From assembly GCA_041175045.1 (NCBI GenBank), contig JBEDFR010000102.1:1-17287 (forward strand): DNA of 17,287 bases, given 5' to 3'. Below the pieces are notes generated by a model that saw only the letters and a list, made by a program, of their open reading frames with translations, had not been told where the DNA came from and ran no database searches. Each line of letters begins with the position of its first letter. The stretch's first letter is position 1. Of this stretch, positions 6,695 to 14,641 are shown in pieces. This stretch comes from UBA5078 sp041175045 (GTDB taxonomy: Bacteria > Pseudomonadota > Gammaproteobacteria > Pseudomonadales > Pseudohongiellaceae). A program made the translations under genes and the position numbers.

Positions 6695-6735
6695 TTGATG
6701 GTACTTTCGGCGAAATCATTCTGCTGGAGTCTGCC

Positions 6736-7767
<1,032 letters not shown>

Positions 7768-7777
7768 GGCGGTTTCC

Positions 7778-8305
7778 ATGCACTTCCAGTTTCCGGCGAT
7801 CAACTCTCTCTCCTGGCTTGCCAGTTTGCGGGCCCTTGCGCTGGCCATCGGCGGCCGTGACAAACTTTTCGATCGCACCTGCATGCTCTGGTTTTTCGCA
7901 GCGATTCACTATGCGGGTCTGCAGCACTGGCTGAGCACGCTGGAGGTCATAGACCTGTTGCTGGTGCCGCGCAACTATGGCTGGGTGCTGCAATTCGGCT
8001 CCGGCATTGCATTCTGGACACAGTTTCTTTTGTGTAGTTGTCAGCAGCTCCTGGCCGGTCGCTTCCTCGTGCAAGGTTTAGCCTTGGTTGAACAGATGCG
8101 AGCCGCAATTCAATACCATACATTCAAGTACGCACAGCAAAGACCGCAAGTGATGAAGACTTTCGAGGTCTTCGAGCGCCGGCCTGAGGAAACGCAGGAG
8201 CAGGCCATTACCCACGTTGATCTGCAGATTCGCGCGGGCAGGCGTCAGGGCCGCAATCCCGTCACTTCTACTGTTCTCGGCGCCGGCGAGGGGGTATGGG
8301 CATGA
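7778..8305 (+). CDS. unrecognised protein, 175 aa, between pspF and the phosphopantetheinyl transferase
   Basis: I do not recognise the family. The ATG at 7778 follows GAGG by eight bases, and that GAGG overlaps the pspF stop (TGAGG). The stop overlaps the next start as ATGA. The N-terminal two thirds are hydrophobic and aromatic (LWFFAAIHYAGLQHWL at 37-52, and about 68-103), possibly membrane-associated; the last 50 residues are polar and rich in Arg, Gln and Glu (VFERRPEETQEQ). Third-position GC is high in the first 80 codons and drops afterwards, so part of the frame could be decayed or acquired. Gene spacing supports expression; function is unknown. A chance open frame remains possible. 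Confidence 0.5.
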   Translation: MHFQFPAINSLSWLASLRALALAIGGRDKLFDRTCMLWFFAAIHYAGLQHWLSTLEVIDLLLVPRNYGWVLQFGSGIAFWTQFLLCSCQQLLAGRFLVQGLALVEQMRAAIQYHTFKYAQQRPQVMKTFEVFERRPEETQEQAITHVDLQIRAGRRQGRNPVTSTVLGAGEGVWA

Positions 8306-9105
8306 ACGCGTCGTTGACGTTGATACCTGTGCAGCTGTGGTGCATTTCTCGAGAGGGGCAGGATGTGCGCGCACAGATGTCCTTGCTGGCGCCGCGGGAA
8401 CTGGCGCACCTGGACACGCTGCGCGATGCCGGTATGCGGGATCGCCATGTGCTGACGCGCGCAGCCCTGCGCGTGCTGCTTAGTCGCTGGTTTCCTCACG
8501 TGACACCCGAGCAGTGGCTCTTCACTCGCACGAGCAACGGTCGACCCGAAGTGGCCGGCCCCGTCCCGGCAGGGTCCATCGCCTTCAACGTGGCGCACAC
8601 CGATGATGAGATCATTCTGGCGCTGACTGCCGTGGCGAGAGTGGGGGTGGATGTCGAGGCGCTGCAGCGCAAGCCGGATGCGCTGGCGCTTGCGCGTCGT
8701 CATTTCCAGCCCGAAGAGGTTGCCGTACTGCAGGCTCTCCCGGCGTCCATGCAGCAGCGGCGCTTCCTGGAGCTGTGGACGCTCAAGGAAGCCTGTGTAA
8801 AGGCGACTGGGCAGGGTCTGGCCCGCGGCCTGCGCCAGACGGGTTTCGCGCTCGACGAGGATTCGGGCATCGCGCTGTTGCCGTCGGGCGCCGGGAATCC
8901 TGGTGTCTGGCAGTTCCGACAATGGTCCCTTGCCGGCAAGCATCTGGTGGCTTTGGCCCTGAACGGCGCGGACAAGCCTGTGGTGGTGCAGTGGGCTTGC
9001 CTGCAGAATCTGCAGCCAGCAGGCATGGCAAGCGAGCCCGTACTGCTGCGCACCTCTGCCCCGGTTCAGGCGAGGATGTACTCCAGCACGAACTTGGAGC
9101 CGTAG
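8302..9105 (+). CDS. 4'-phosphopantetheinyl transferase, Sfp/HetI type
   Basis: A 267-aa protein with the family motifs in order: NGRPEV (79-84), FNVAHT (95-100), GVDVE (115-119, D117 and E119 as metal ligands) and FLELWTLKEACVKATGQGL (155-173, including W159, K162, E163 and K167). These enzymes move the phosphopantetheine arm of CoA onto a serine of acyl or peptidyl carrier proteins. The two-subdomain length fits Sfp-type rather than the short AcpS. The start at 8302 is preferred over the ATG at 8296 because GAGGGGG lies seven bases upstream of it; it overlaps the preceding stop by ATGA. No carrier protein or synthase is encoded in the window. Its 3' end overlaps the convergent ypjD by 40 bases. 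Confidence 0.9.
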   Translation: MNASLTLIPVQLWCISREGQDVRAQMSLLAPRELAHLDTLRDAGMRDRHVLTRAALRVLLSRWFPHVTPEQWLFTRTSNGRPEVAGPVPAGSIAFNVAHTDDEIILALTAVARVGVDVEALQRKPDALALARRHFQPEEVAVLQALPASMQQRRFLELWTLKEACVKATGQGLARGLRQTGFALDEDSGIALLPSGAGNPGVWQFRQWSLAGKHLVALALNGADKPVVVQWACLQNLQPAGMASEPVLLRTSAPVQARMYSSTNLEP

Positions 9106-9869
9106 AAGCCCAGGATCAGCAGGCCGAAACCTGAGAGCGTGAAACGGATGGCGGTGGTGCCACGCCAGCCCAGCTGGTGTCTACCCCACAGAAGCACGCT
9201 GAACACGGCCCAGGCCAGCAGTGAAAAGACGGTCTTGTGTGGCAGTCCCTGCGCCCACATGTCCTCGACGAACACGAAGCCCGCCACGATGCCCAGGGTG
9301 AGCAGTGCCTGAGCGACCCACAGCAGCTCGAAGAGAAATGCCTCCATGTCCTGCAAGGGTGGAAATCGACGTATCACGCTGGCGGCATGGCGGTGCCGCA
9401 GCTGATGATTCTGAAAGGCCAGAAAGCCGGCCTGCAGGGCAGCGATCGTGAACAGGCTGTAGGCGAGAATCGACAGCAGTACATGCCCCGCCAGCCCGGG
9501 TTCAAGCGGGCGGGGCGGGTAGCTGCTGCGAATCAGCAGCGATGCCAGGATGGCGAGAATGGCCAGTGGAAACAGGCCCAGCAACAGGATGCCCAGCGGC
9601 TTGCGCAGATTGCTGACAAGCACCAGCAGAGAGATCGCCGCAAATATCAGTGTGCTGATCTCGACAATACCGAAGTGATAACCGGCACCATTGTGAATGA
9701 CGCCACCTGCGCTCAATGCATGCGCCAGAACTGCCAGCACGCCCAGCACGAAGACATTGCGGCTGCTGGTGGCATCGTGCACGCGTGCCTGCAGCAGTCG
9801 AGCCTGCAGGACCAGGCTGCTGGAGTAGAACAGGATCGCGATGATTCCAGCGATGGTGCTAGTCTGCAT
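9066..9869 (-). CDS. ypjD: YpjD/CcsA-like inner-membrane protein
   Basis: A 267-aa polytopic membrane protein with about eight hydrophobic segments, similar in length and pattern to YpjD, the CcsA-like protein encoded next to ffh in gammaproteobacteria. Conserved-looking histidines occur at 50 (LAHALSAGG), 129 (AGHVLLSILAYS) and 211 (LPHKTVFSLLAW), and the C-terminus SGFGLLILGFYGSKF is typical. CcsA-family proteins handle haem in cytochrome c assembly, but the role of YpjD itself is poorly known. The ATG at 9869 starts the first membrane segment; the frame extends further upstream but that part is basic and runs into the ffh promoter. The ribosome site is weak. It is divergent from ffh. Confidence 0.85.
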   Translation of the reverse strand: MQTSTIAGIIAILFYSSSLVLQARLLQARVHDATSSRNVFVLGVLAVLAHALSAGGVIHNGAGYHFGIVEISTLIFAAISLLVLVSNLRKPLGILLLGLFPLAILAILASLLIRSSYPPRPLEPGLAGHVLLSILAYSLFTIAALQAGFLAFQNHQLRHRHAASVIRRFPPLQDMEAFLFELLWVAQALLTLGIVAGFVFVEDMWAQGLPHKTVFSLLAWAVFSVLLWGRHQLGWRGTTAIRFTLSGFGLLILGFYGSKFVLEYILA

Positions 9870-9960
9870 GGGAGTCTCGGAGCTGTGGCGGATGCGGAAC
9901 TGCATCGGGTCTTGCCAAGAGCGGAAGAAGTTTCTCACAAGGTGGCTGGGCCGATGAAGT

Positions 9961-9989
9961 GATATTTTCCGCGTGCCCGCAGCTGTCAT
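9961..9989 (-). promoter_or_regulatory. possible ypjD promoter
   Basis: On the minus strand ATGACA (9989-9984) and AATATC (9966-9961) are 17 bases apart. The -35 matches five of six positions and the -10 three. The -35 box occupies the same bases that the -35 region of the divergent ffh promoter would use, so the two genes may share polymerase contacts. Confidence 0.35.
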
Positions 9990-10007
9990 GCCTGTGGGGT
10001 ATCTGGC

Positions 10008-10013
10008 TATAAT
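10008..10013 (+). promoter_or_regulatory. -10 box of the ffh promoter
   Basis: A perfect TATAAT, with transcription expected near 10020 and a leader of about 53 bases. No good -35 lies 17 bases upstream (GTCATG), so the promoter may depend on the strong -10 or on an activator. Confidence 0.55.
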
Positions 10014-10072
10014 CGCGCGCACTCCGCGCTTGACCCGCAATGAGATGAACTCCCAACAGACGGACGTGAACC

Positions 10073-11455
10073 ATGTTTGACAGCCTGACCGAACGACTTT
10101 CCGGTGCCCTGCGCAAGATCAGCGGCAAGGGCACCCTGACCGACAACAACATCCAGGACGCGCTGCGTGAAGTGCGCAAGGCCCTGCTCGAAGCCGATGT
10201 GGCGCTGCCGGTCGTCAAGGGCTTCATCGAGCGGGTGCGTCAGCGGGCTGTCGGGCAGGAAGTCTCCCAGAGCCTGAGTCCGAGTCAGGCCTTCATCAAG
10301 ATTGTCCAGGCCGAACTCGAAGCCGTCATGGGCGTGGCCAACGAATCCCTCAATCTGCGCGCCCAGCCGCCCGCCATCATCCTGATGGCCGGTCTGCAGG
10401 GTGCCGGCAAGACCACCACGGTGGCCAAGCTGTCCCTGTGGTTGAAGCAGAATCAGAAAAAGAACGTCATGGTGGTCAGCGCCGACGTCTATCGTCCCGC
10501 GGCGATTGCCCAATTGCAGACGCTGGCGGCGGATGTCGGCGTGGAGTTCTTCCCCAGCAGTGTGGGCGAGAGCCCCCTCGCTATTGTGGAGGCGGCGCTG
10601 AAGGACGCCAGGCGCAAGTTCATGGATGTGCTGATCGTGGACACCGCCGGCCGACTGGCCATCGACGAGGACATGATGGCGGAGATCCGCCAGCTGCATG
10701 CCGCCCTGAATCCGGTGGAAACCCTCTTCGTGGTGGACGCCATGACGGGCCAGGACGCGGCCAACACCGCCAAGGCCTTCAATGACGCGCTGTCCCTGAC
10801 GGGCGTCATCCTCACCAAGGCCGACGGCGACGCGCGTGGTGGTGCGGCACTGTCCGTGCGGCAGATCACCGGCAAGCCGATCAAGTTCATCGGCGTGGGC
10901 GAGAAATCCGATGCCCTGGAGCCGTTCTACCCTGACCGTATCGCCACGCGCATCCTGGGCATGGGCGACCTGCTCTCGCTGATCGAGGAAGTCGAGCGCA
11001 AGGTGGACCGCGAGAAAGCCGAGCGCATCGCCAGCAAGATCAAGAAGGGCAAGGGCTTCGATCTCGAGGATTTCCGCGAGCAGATCAAGCAGATGCAGAA
11101 CATGGGCGGCATGGCAAACATCATGGACAAGCTGCCCGGCATGGGCGCGCTGCCCCCCGGCGCCGCCAAGATGGTGGACGACTCCCTGTTCCGCCGCATG
11201 GAGGCCATCATCAACTCCATGACCATGAAGGAACGCATGAACCCTGACATTCTCAATGGCTCCCGCAAGCGTCGCATCACGCTGGGTTCAGGCACGGACA
11301 TTCAGGACCTGAACCGCCTGCTCAAGCAGCACAAGCAGATGCAGAAAGTCATGAAGAAGATGAAGAGTGGTGGTTTGGCCAACATGATGCGCGGGCTTGG
11401 CGGCATGCGTGGTCCAGGTGGATTCCCGGGGGCCGGAGGGCCGCCGCGCTTCTGA
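10073..11455 (+). CDS. ffh: signal recognition particle protein Ffh
   Basis: A 460-aa SRP54 homologue, close to E. coli Ffh along its length. The N domain carries LLEADVALPVV; the GTPase has G1 GLQGAGKTT (107-115), G3 DTAGR (190-194) and G4 TKAD (248-251); the M domain has GSRKRRI (396-402), which binds 4.5S RNA, and the methionine-rich C-terminal part (about 340-445). With FtsY and 4.5S RNA it delivers nascent membrane proteins to the translocon. The ATG at 10073 gives the standard MFDSLTERLS start; the ribosome site is weak. It is followed by the rpsP operon. Confidence 0.98.
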   Translation: MFDSLTERLSGALRKISGKGTLTDNNIQDALREVRKALLEADVALPVVKGFIERVRQRAVGQEVSQSLSPSQAFIKIVQAELEAVMGVANESLNLRAQPPAIILMAGLQGAGKTTTVAKLSLWLKQNQKKNVMVVSADVYRPAAIAQLQTLAADVGVEFFPSSVGESPLAIVEAALKDARRKFMDVLIVDTAGRLAIDEDMMAEIRQLHAALNPVETLFVVDAMTGQDAANTAKAFNDALSLTGVILTKADGDARGGAALSVRQITGKPIKFIGVGEKSDALEPFYPDRIATRILGMGDLLSLIEEVERKVDREKAERIASKIKKGKGFDLEDFREQIKQMQNMGGMANIMDKLPGMGALPPGAAKMVDDSLFRRMEAIINSMTMKERMNPDILNGSRKRRITLGSGTDIQDLNRLLKQHKQMQKVMKKMKSGGLANMMRGLGGMRGPGGFPGAGGPPRF

Positions 11456-11505
11456 TGGCAGGGGGTTTTCGCCAAAGATTTCTTCCATCTGTGCAGTTAT
11501 TCACA

Positions 11506-11511
11506 TAGAAT
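11506..11511 (+). promoter_or_regulatory. possible -10 box of the rpsP operon promoter
   Basis: TAGAAT, five of six consensus positions, lies in the 178-base gap after ffh. A matching -35 is weak (CTTCCA with an 18-base spacer). If used, the rpsP leader would be about 115 bases long and would contain the stem-loop at 11533-11573. Confidence 0.35.
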
Positions 11512-11532
11512 ACCTGCCTTTTTCCGGCCTCC

Positions 11533-11573
11533 GCACTTCCAAGTGTCGCTCGCCCAAGGCGGCGACCAAGTGC
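11533..11573 (+). promoter_or_regulatory. structured leader upstream of rpsP
   Basis: GCACTT (11533-11538) can pair with AAGTGC (11568-11573), enclosing GTCGC (11545-11549) with GCGAC (11562-11566) and CGCC (11551-11554) with GGCG (11558-11561) around a CAA loop. An alternative short hairpin, CACTT-CC-AAGTG (11534-11545), competes with the outer stem. A run of seven T occurs at 11595-11601 but is about 20 bases beyond the stem, so this is not a simple terminator. It could be a ribosomal protein autoregulatory leader; this is inference. Confidence 0.4.
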
Positions 11574-11633
11574 AAGTGCTTGAGGTCATGTCAGTTTTTT
11601 TGTTTGGTTGCCTAACTCAGGAAGCTTACGTTT

Positions 11634-11894
11634 ATGGTCACTATTCGACTGGCTCGTGCCGGTGCCAAGAAGAAGCCGTTTTACTACATCACTGTTGCCG
11701 ATCAGCGCAATGCCCGTGATGGCCGTTTCATCGAGCGTATCGGGTTCTTCAATCCCGTTGCCCGTGGCAAGGAAGAGCGTCTGCGCATCAACCTGGATCG
11801 CGTGCAGTACTGGTCTGGCAATGGCGCACAGACAAGCCAGCGCGTTGCTGCGTTGGTGAAGGAAGCCTCTGCTGCGGCCACCACTGCAGCCTGA
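11634..11894 (+). CDS. rpsP: 30S ribosomal protein S16
   Basis: An 86-aa protein starting MVTIRLARAGAKKKPFYYITVAD, with RDGRFIERIGFFNPVA, the standard S16 sequence. It binds 16S rRNA in the 5' domain and aids 30S assembly. It is the first gene of rpsP-rimM-trmD-rplS and has AGGAAG nine bases before the ATG. The length is normal for the family. Confidence 0.98.
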   Translation: MVTIRLARAGAKKKPFYYITVADQRNARDGRFIERIGFFNPVARGKEERLRINLDRVQYWSGNGAQTSQRVAALVKEASAAATTAA

Positions 11895-11898
11895 AGGC

Positions 11899-12435
11899 AT
11901 GAGTTTTGACCCACAGCCACTGGTAACCATCGGACGCATCGGGCGCCTGTACGGCATCAAGGGCTGGGTCAAGCTGATTTCCTACACGGATCCGCAGGAC
12001 AACATTCTCGACTACACGCTTCTGCTGGCCTGCATTGGCGGCGAGTGGAAACCTTTCGAGATGGATGACTGCAAAGTGCATGGCAAGGGGCTGATCGCCC
12101 ATTTCGCCGGTTACGACGACCCCGACGAATCGAAGCTGCTGGCTGGCGTGGAGCTGGCGGTGACGCGCGATCAGCTGCCGGCACTCGATCCTGATGATTT
12201 CTACTGGCACGAGTTGGTCGGCATGCGCGTCGAGACACTGGCTGGTCAGTGGCTGGGGAATGTCGCCAAGTTGCTGGAAACCGGCGCCAATGATGTGCTC
12301 GTGGTGAAGCCCTGCAAGGGCAGCGTTGATGGTCGGGAACGTCTGATCCCCTACCTGCCACAGCGGGTGGTGCATCGGGTGAGTCGAGAGGACAAGTGCA
12401 TCACTGTCGACTGGGAGCCGGATTATCTGGCGTGA
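11899..12435 (+). CDS. rimM: ribosome maturation factor RimM
   Basis: A 178-aa protein with the N-terminal RimM domain (VTIGRIGRLYGIKGWVKLISYTD, about 9-31) and a C-terminal PRC-barrel (FYWHELVGMRV to the end, with ETGANDVLVV and ERLIPYLP). It binds S19 and assists maturation of the 30S head. It starts four bases after rpsP; the AAGG just before the ATG is too close to be ideal, so it probably depends on coupling to rpsP translation. Confidence 0.96.
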   Translation: MSFDPQPLVTIGRIGRLYGIKGWVKLISYTDPQDNILDYTLLLACIGGEWKPFEMDDCKVHGKGLIAHFAGYDDPDESKLLAGVELAVTRDQLPALDPDDFYWHELVGMRVETLAGQWLGNVAKLLETGANDVLVVKPCKGSVDGRERLIPYLPQRVVHRVSREDKCITVDWEPDYLA

Positions 12436-12456
12436 CAGAGCGCAGGGGGGGCGGCC

Positions 12457-13212
12457 GTGAAGATCGACATTGTCACGTTGTTGCCTGAAATGTTCGCGGC
12501 CATCACCGAGCATGGCATCACGGGGCGAGCGTGTCGCGAAGGCATCGTGACAGTGCGCAGCTGGAATCCGCGGGATTTCACCTTTGACCGCCACCGCACC
12601 GTTGACGATCGCCCCTTCGGAGGCGGCCCGGGCATGCTGATGAAGACGGAGCCACTGGCAGCCGCCATCGGCGCAGCCAGGGCAGCACTGAGCGCGGAAG
12701 GTGAAGAACCTGTGGTGATCTACCTGTCACCTCAGGGTCGGCGCCTAGATCAGCGCGGAGTGGAGGAACTGGCCAGGCGAAGTGCGATGATCCTTGTCTG
12801 CGGTCGCTACCAGGGCATCGACGAGCGCGTACTGCAGAGCGAGATCGACGAAGAGTGGTCGATAGGGGACTATGTCCTCAGTGGCGGTGAACTGGGTGCC
12901 ATGGTCATGATGGACGCCGTCATCCGCTACCAACCCGGCGCGCTGGGGCATGAAGGTTCGGCGCAAGCCGATTCGTTCGCGGATGGCCTGCTGGATTGTC
13001 CGCAGTACACCAGGCCACAGGTGTTTTGCGGACAGGCAGTGCCGGCGGTGCTGACCGGAGGCAACCACGAAGAGATACGCAGATGGCGATTGCAGCAAAG
13101 CCTCGGGGCAACCTGGCTGAAGCGACCGGATCTGCTGGAAGGAATGACGCTCGACAACGAGCAGAAGAGTTTGCTGGAACAATTTATTGATGATTACGAG
13201 GCGCAGCGCTGA
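12457..13212 (+). CDS. trmD: tRNA (guanine37-N1)-methyltransferase
   Basis: A 251-aa SPOUT methyltransferase. The trefoil-knot motifs are visible: YLSPQGR (about 89-95), VCGRYQGIDER (about 114-124) and DYVLSGGELGAMVMMDAV (about 137-154), with DDRPFGGGPGMLMK near 50-63. It uses S-adenosylmethionine to methylate G37 next to the anticodon and prevents frameshifting. The start is GTG at 12457 with a G-rich ribosome site (AGGGGGGG). It lies 21 bases after rimM. A rare start codon may help lower its level relative to S16 and L19. Confidence 0.97.
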   Translation: MKIDIVTLLPEMFAAITEHGITGRACREGIVTVRSWNPRDFTFDRHRTVDDRPFGGGPGMLMKTEPLAAAIGAARAALSAEGEEPVVIYLSPQGRRLDQRGVEELARRSAMILVCGRYQGIDERVLQSEIDEEWSIGDYVLSGGELGAMVMMDAVIRYQPGALGHEGSAQADSFADGLLDCPQYTRPQVFCGQAVPAVLTGGNHEEIRRWRLQQSLGATWLKRPDLLEGMTLDNEQKSLLEQFIDDYEAQR

Positions 13213-13242
13213 CGCGTGGCACTCGCACCCGGGAGCAAGACA

Positions 13243-13608
13243 ATGAGTAAGAACAAGATCATTCAGATGGTTGAGCAGGCACAGATGAGCAAGGAGATCC
13301 CGGAGTTCAGCCCCGGTGACACGGTCGTCGTGCAAGTAAAGATCAAGGAAGGCGACCGCGAGCGTCTGCAGGCCTTCGAAGGCGTGGTCATCGGGATCCG
13401 CAATCGCGCGCTGAACTCCTCCTTCACCGTGCGCAAGATCTCTCACGGTGTGGGTGTCGAGCGTACCTTCCAGACCTACAGCCCCATGCTTGACAGCATC
13501 ACGCTGAAGCGTCGCGGCGACGTGCGTCAGGCCAAGCTGTACTACCTGCGCGATCTGTCCGGCAAGGCAGCCCGCATCACCGAGAAACTGGAAAAGAAAT
13601 CAAGCTGA
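13243..13608 (+). CDS. rplS: 50S ribosomal protein L19
   Basis: A 121-aa protein with the L19 signature: FSPGDTVVVQVKIKEGDRERLQAFEGVV, then RNRALNSSFTVRKISHGVGVERTF and RRGDVRQAKLYYLRD. The ATG at 13243 is chosen because GGGAG lies eight bases upstream and the protein then starts MSKNKII as expected; a frame start at 13216 adds nine unsupported residues. L19 lies at the 30S-50S interface. It is the last gene of the operon, followed by an intrinsic terminator. Confidence 0.97.
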   Translation: MSKNKIIQMVEQAQMSKEIPEFSPGDTVVVQVKIKEGDRERLQAFEGVVIGIRNRALNSSFTVRKISHGVGVERTFQTYSPMLDSITLKRRGDVRQAKLYYLRDLSGKAARITEKLEKKSS

Positions 13609-13651
13609 ACCGGCGCCGCTCAATGCGGCAGGCTCTGGCAGCCAGGAAAAA

Positions 13652-13680
13652 GGGAGAACGTTCGCGTGTCTCCCTTTTTT
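13652..13680 (+). terminator. intrinsic terminator of the rpsP-rimM-trmD-rplS operon
   Basis: GGGAGAACG (13652-13660) pairs with CGT-(G bulge)-TCTCCC (13665-13674) around a TTCG loop and is followed by six T. The A run before the stem and the T run after it make it usable in both directions, though no gene converges on it here. Confidence 0.9.
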
Positions 13681-13702
13681 CATTGGCGAGGCAAAAGTCG
13701 CC

Positions 13703-13711
13703 TGTGATACC
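13703..13711 (+). promoter_or_regulatory. possible extended -10 promoter of dsbC
   Basis: TG-T-GATACC has the TG extension and matches the -10 at three positions; TTGGCG at 13684-13689 could be the -35 with a 16-base spacer. It lies just past the rplS terminator, so a new promoter is expected here. Weak support. Confidence 0.3.
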
Positions 13712-13750
13712 TTTGCGTCCAATCCCAACTGCCTTCGAGGGCCTGTGCTC

Positions 13751-14512
13751 ATGAAGACGTCACTCCGTTTCAGCTTTACCCTGGTGCTGCTCGCTGGCGG
13801 TCTTTCATCCATGGTAGTCGCCCAGGATGCCGCCATTCCCGAGTGGGCTCAAGCACTCAAGTCCCGCCTTACCAACTCTTTGATGGCCGCAACTGGTGCA
13901 CAATTGCAGATTGTCGCGATCAGCGAAACTTCGTTCGAAGGCTTGATCGAAGTGGAGCTGGATTCTGGCGAAAAACTCTTCACCGATCGTACGGGGGAGC
14001 ATCTGGTGACCGGAGATCTGTTTCGGGCCACCGAGACCGGACTCGTCAATCTTTCTGCAGCCGCTCGCCAGAAGCAGATTGCGGAATGGGTCGCTGCCGT
14101 GCCGGAAGACGAGATGGTGATCTTCACTCCGGAGCAGACCAAGGCCACGATCACGGTGTTCACCGATGTGGACTGCGCCTATTGCCGCAAGCTGCATGGT
14201 GACATGGAAGCCATCCTGGATCTTGGTATTCAGGTACGGTATGTCGCCTACCCGCGTGGCGGCGAGACATCCGAAGCCTATCCCAAGATGATTTCCGTGT
14301 GGTGTTCAGAGGACCGCAAGCGTTCCTTGACTCAGGCCAAGAATGGTCAAAACCTGCCAAGCCGCGAGTGCGACAATCCCGTGTTGCGACACTACAATCT
14401 CGGGAATCGCGTTGGCATTTCCGGCACGCCGGCATTGGTGCTGCAGGACGGTACCGTCATTCCCGGCTATCTCGAGCCGGCCCAGCTGGCAGGCGCCGTT
14501 CTCGGCCAGTAG
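13751..14512 (+). CDS. dsbC: periplasmic disulfide isomerase DsbC, with a CAYC active site
   Basis: A 253-aa protein with a signal peptide (hydrophobic residues 8-22, likely cleavage after VVA at 24), an N-terminal dimerisation domain (about 30-90), a linker helix and a thioredoxin domain. The active site is CAYC (142-145), followed by RKLH; cis-proline GTP is at 225-227; C185 and C207 match the second, structural disulfide of DsbC. E. coli DsbC has CGYC, so the Ala is a variation. It shuffles wrong disulfides in exported proteins and is kept reduced by DsbD. The ATG at 13751 has GAGGG nine bases upstream. The dsbC-hom-thrC order is as in Pseudomonas. Confidence 0.92.
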   Translation: MKTSLRFSFTLVLLAGGLSSMVVAQDAAIPEWAQALKSRLTNSLMAATGAQLQIVAISETSFEGLIEVELDSGEKLFTDRTGEHLVTGDLFRATETGLVNLSAAARQKQIAEWVAAVPEDEMVIFTPEQTKATITVFTDVDCAYCRKLHGDMEAILDLGIQVRYVAYPRGGETSEAYPKMISVWCSEDRKRSLTQAKNGQNLPSRECDNPVLRHYNLGNRVGISGTPALVLQDGTVIPGYLEPAQLAGAVLGQ

Positions 14513-14560
14513 GCTGGCTGTCCGAACACCCACGACAACCCACGCTACTTCGCCGCGCCA

Positions 14561-14581
14561 CACCGCTGCGCGGGTGCTTTT
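14561..14581 (+). terminator. weak terminator-like hairpin between dsbC and hom
   Basis: CACCGC (14561-14566) pairs with GCGGGTG (14570-14576, one bulged G) and is followed by CTTTT. An alternative stem, CCGCGC (14553-14558) with GCGCGG (14568-14573), uses overlapping bases. The T run is short, so termination may be partial. Confidence 0.35.
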
Positions 14582-14598
14582 CCGTCCGTGTTTTTGAG

Positions 14599-14604
14599 TA
14601 CAAT
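14599..14604 (+). promoter_or_regulatory. possible -10 box of the hom promoter
   Basis: TACAAT matches five of six -10 positions and lies 38 bases before the TTG start of hom. No good -35 is visible (TTTTCC with only 15 bases spacing). Confidence 0.35.
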
Positions 14605-14641
14605 AAGTGCCATTTTTCACTTCAGACTACGAGGAAAGGAC

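Noticed and set aside
6705..6715. TTTCGGCGAAA palindrome as a second PspF site
   Set aside because: Perfect but short, and it shares no sequence with the candidate site at 6681-6694, so it is not listed as a separate feature.
11574..11601. Intrinsic terminator after ffh at the seven-T run
   Set aside because: The nearest stem ends about 20 bases before the T run, too far for an intrinsic terminator.
14513..14641. Threonine attenuator upstream of hom
   Set aside because: No short reading frame rich in Thr or Ile codons precedes the hairpin, and the T run is short.
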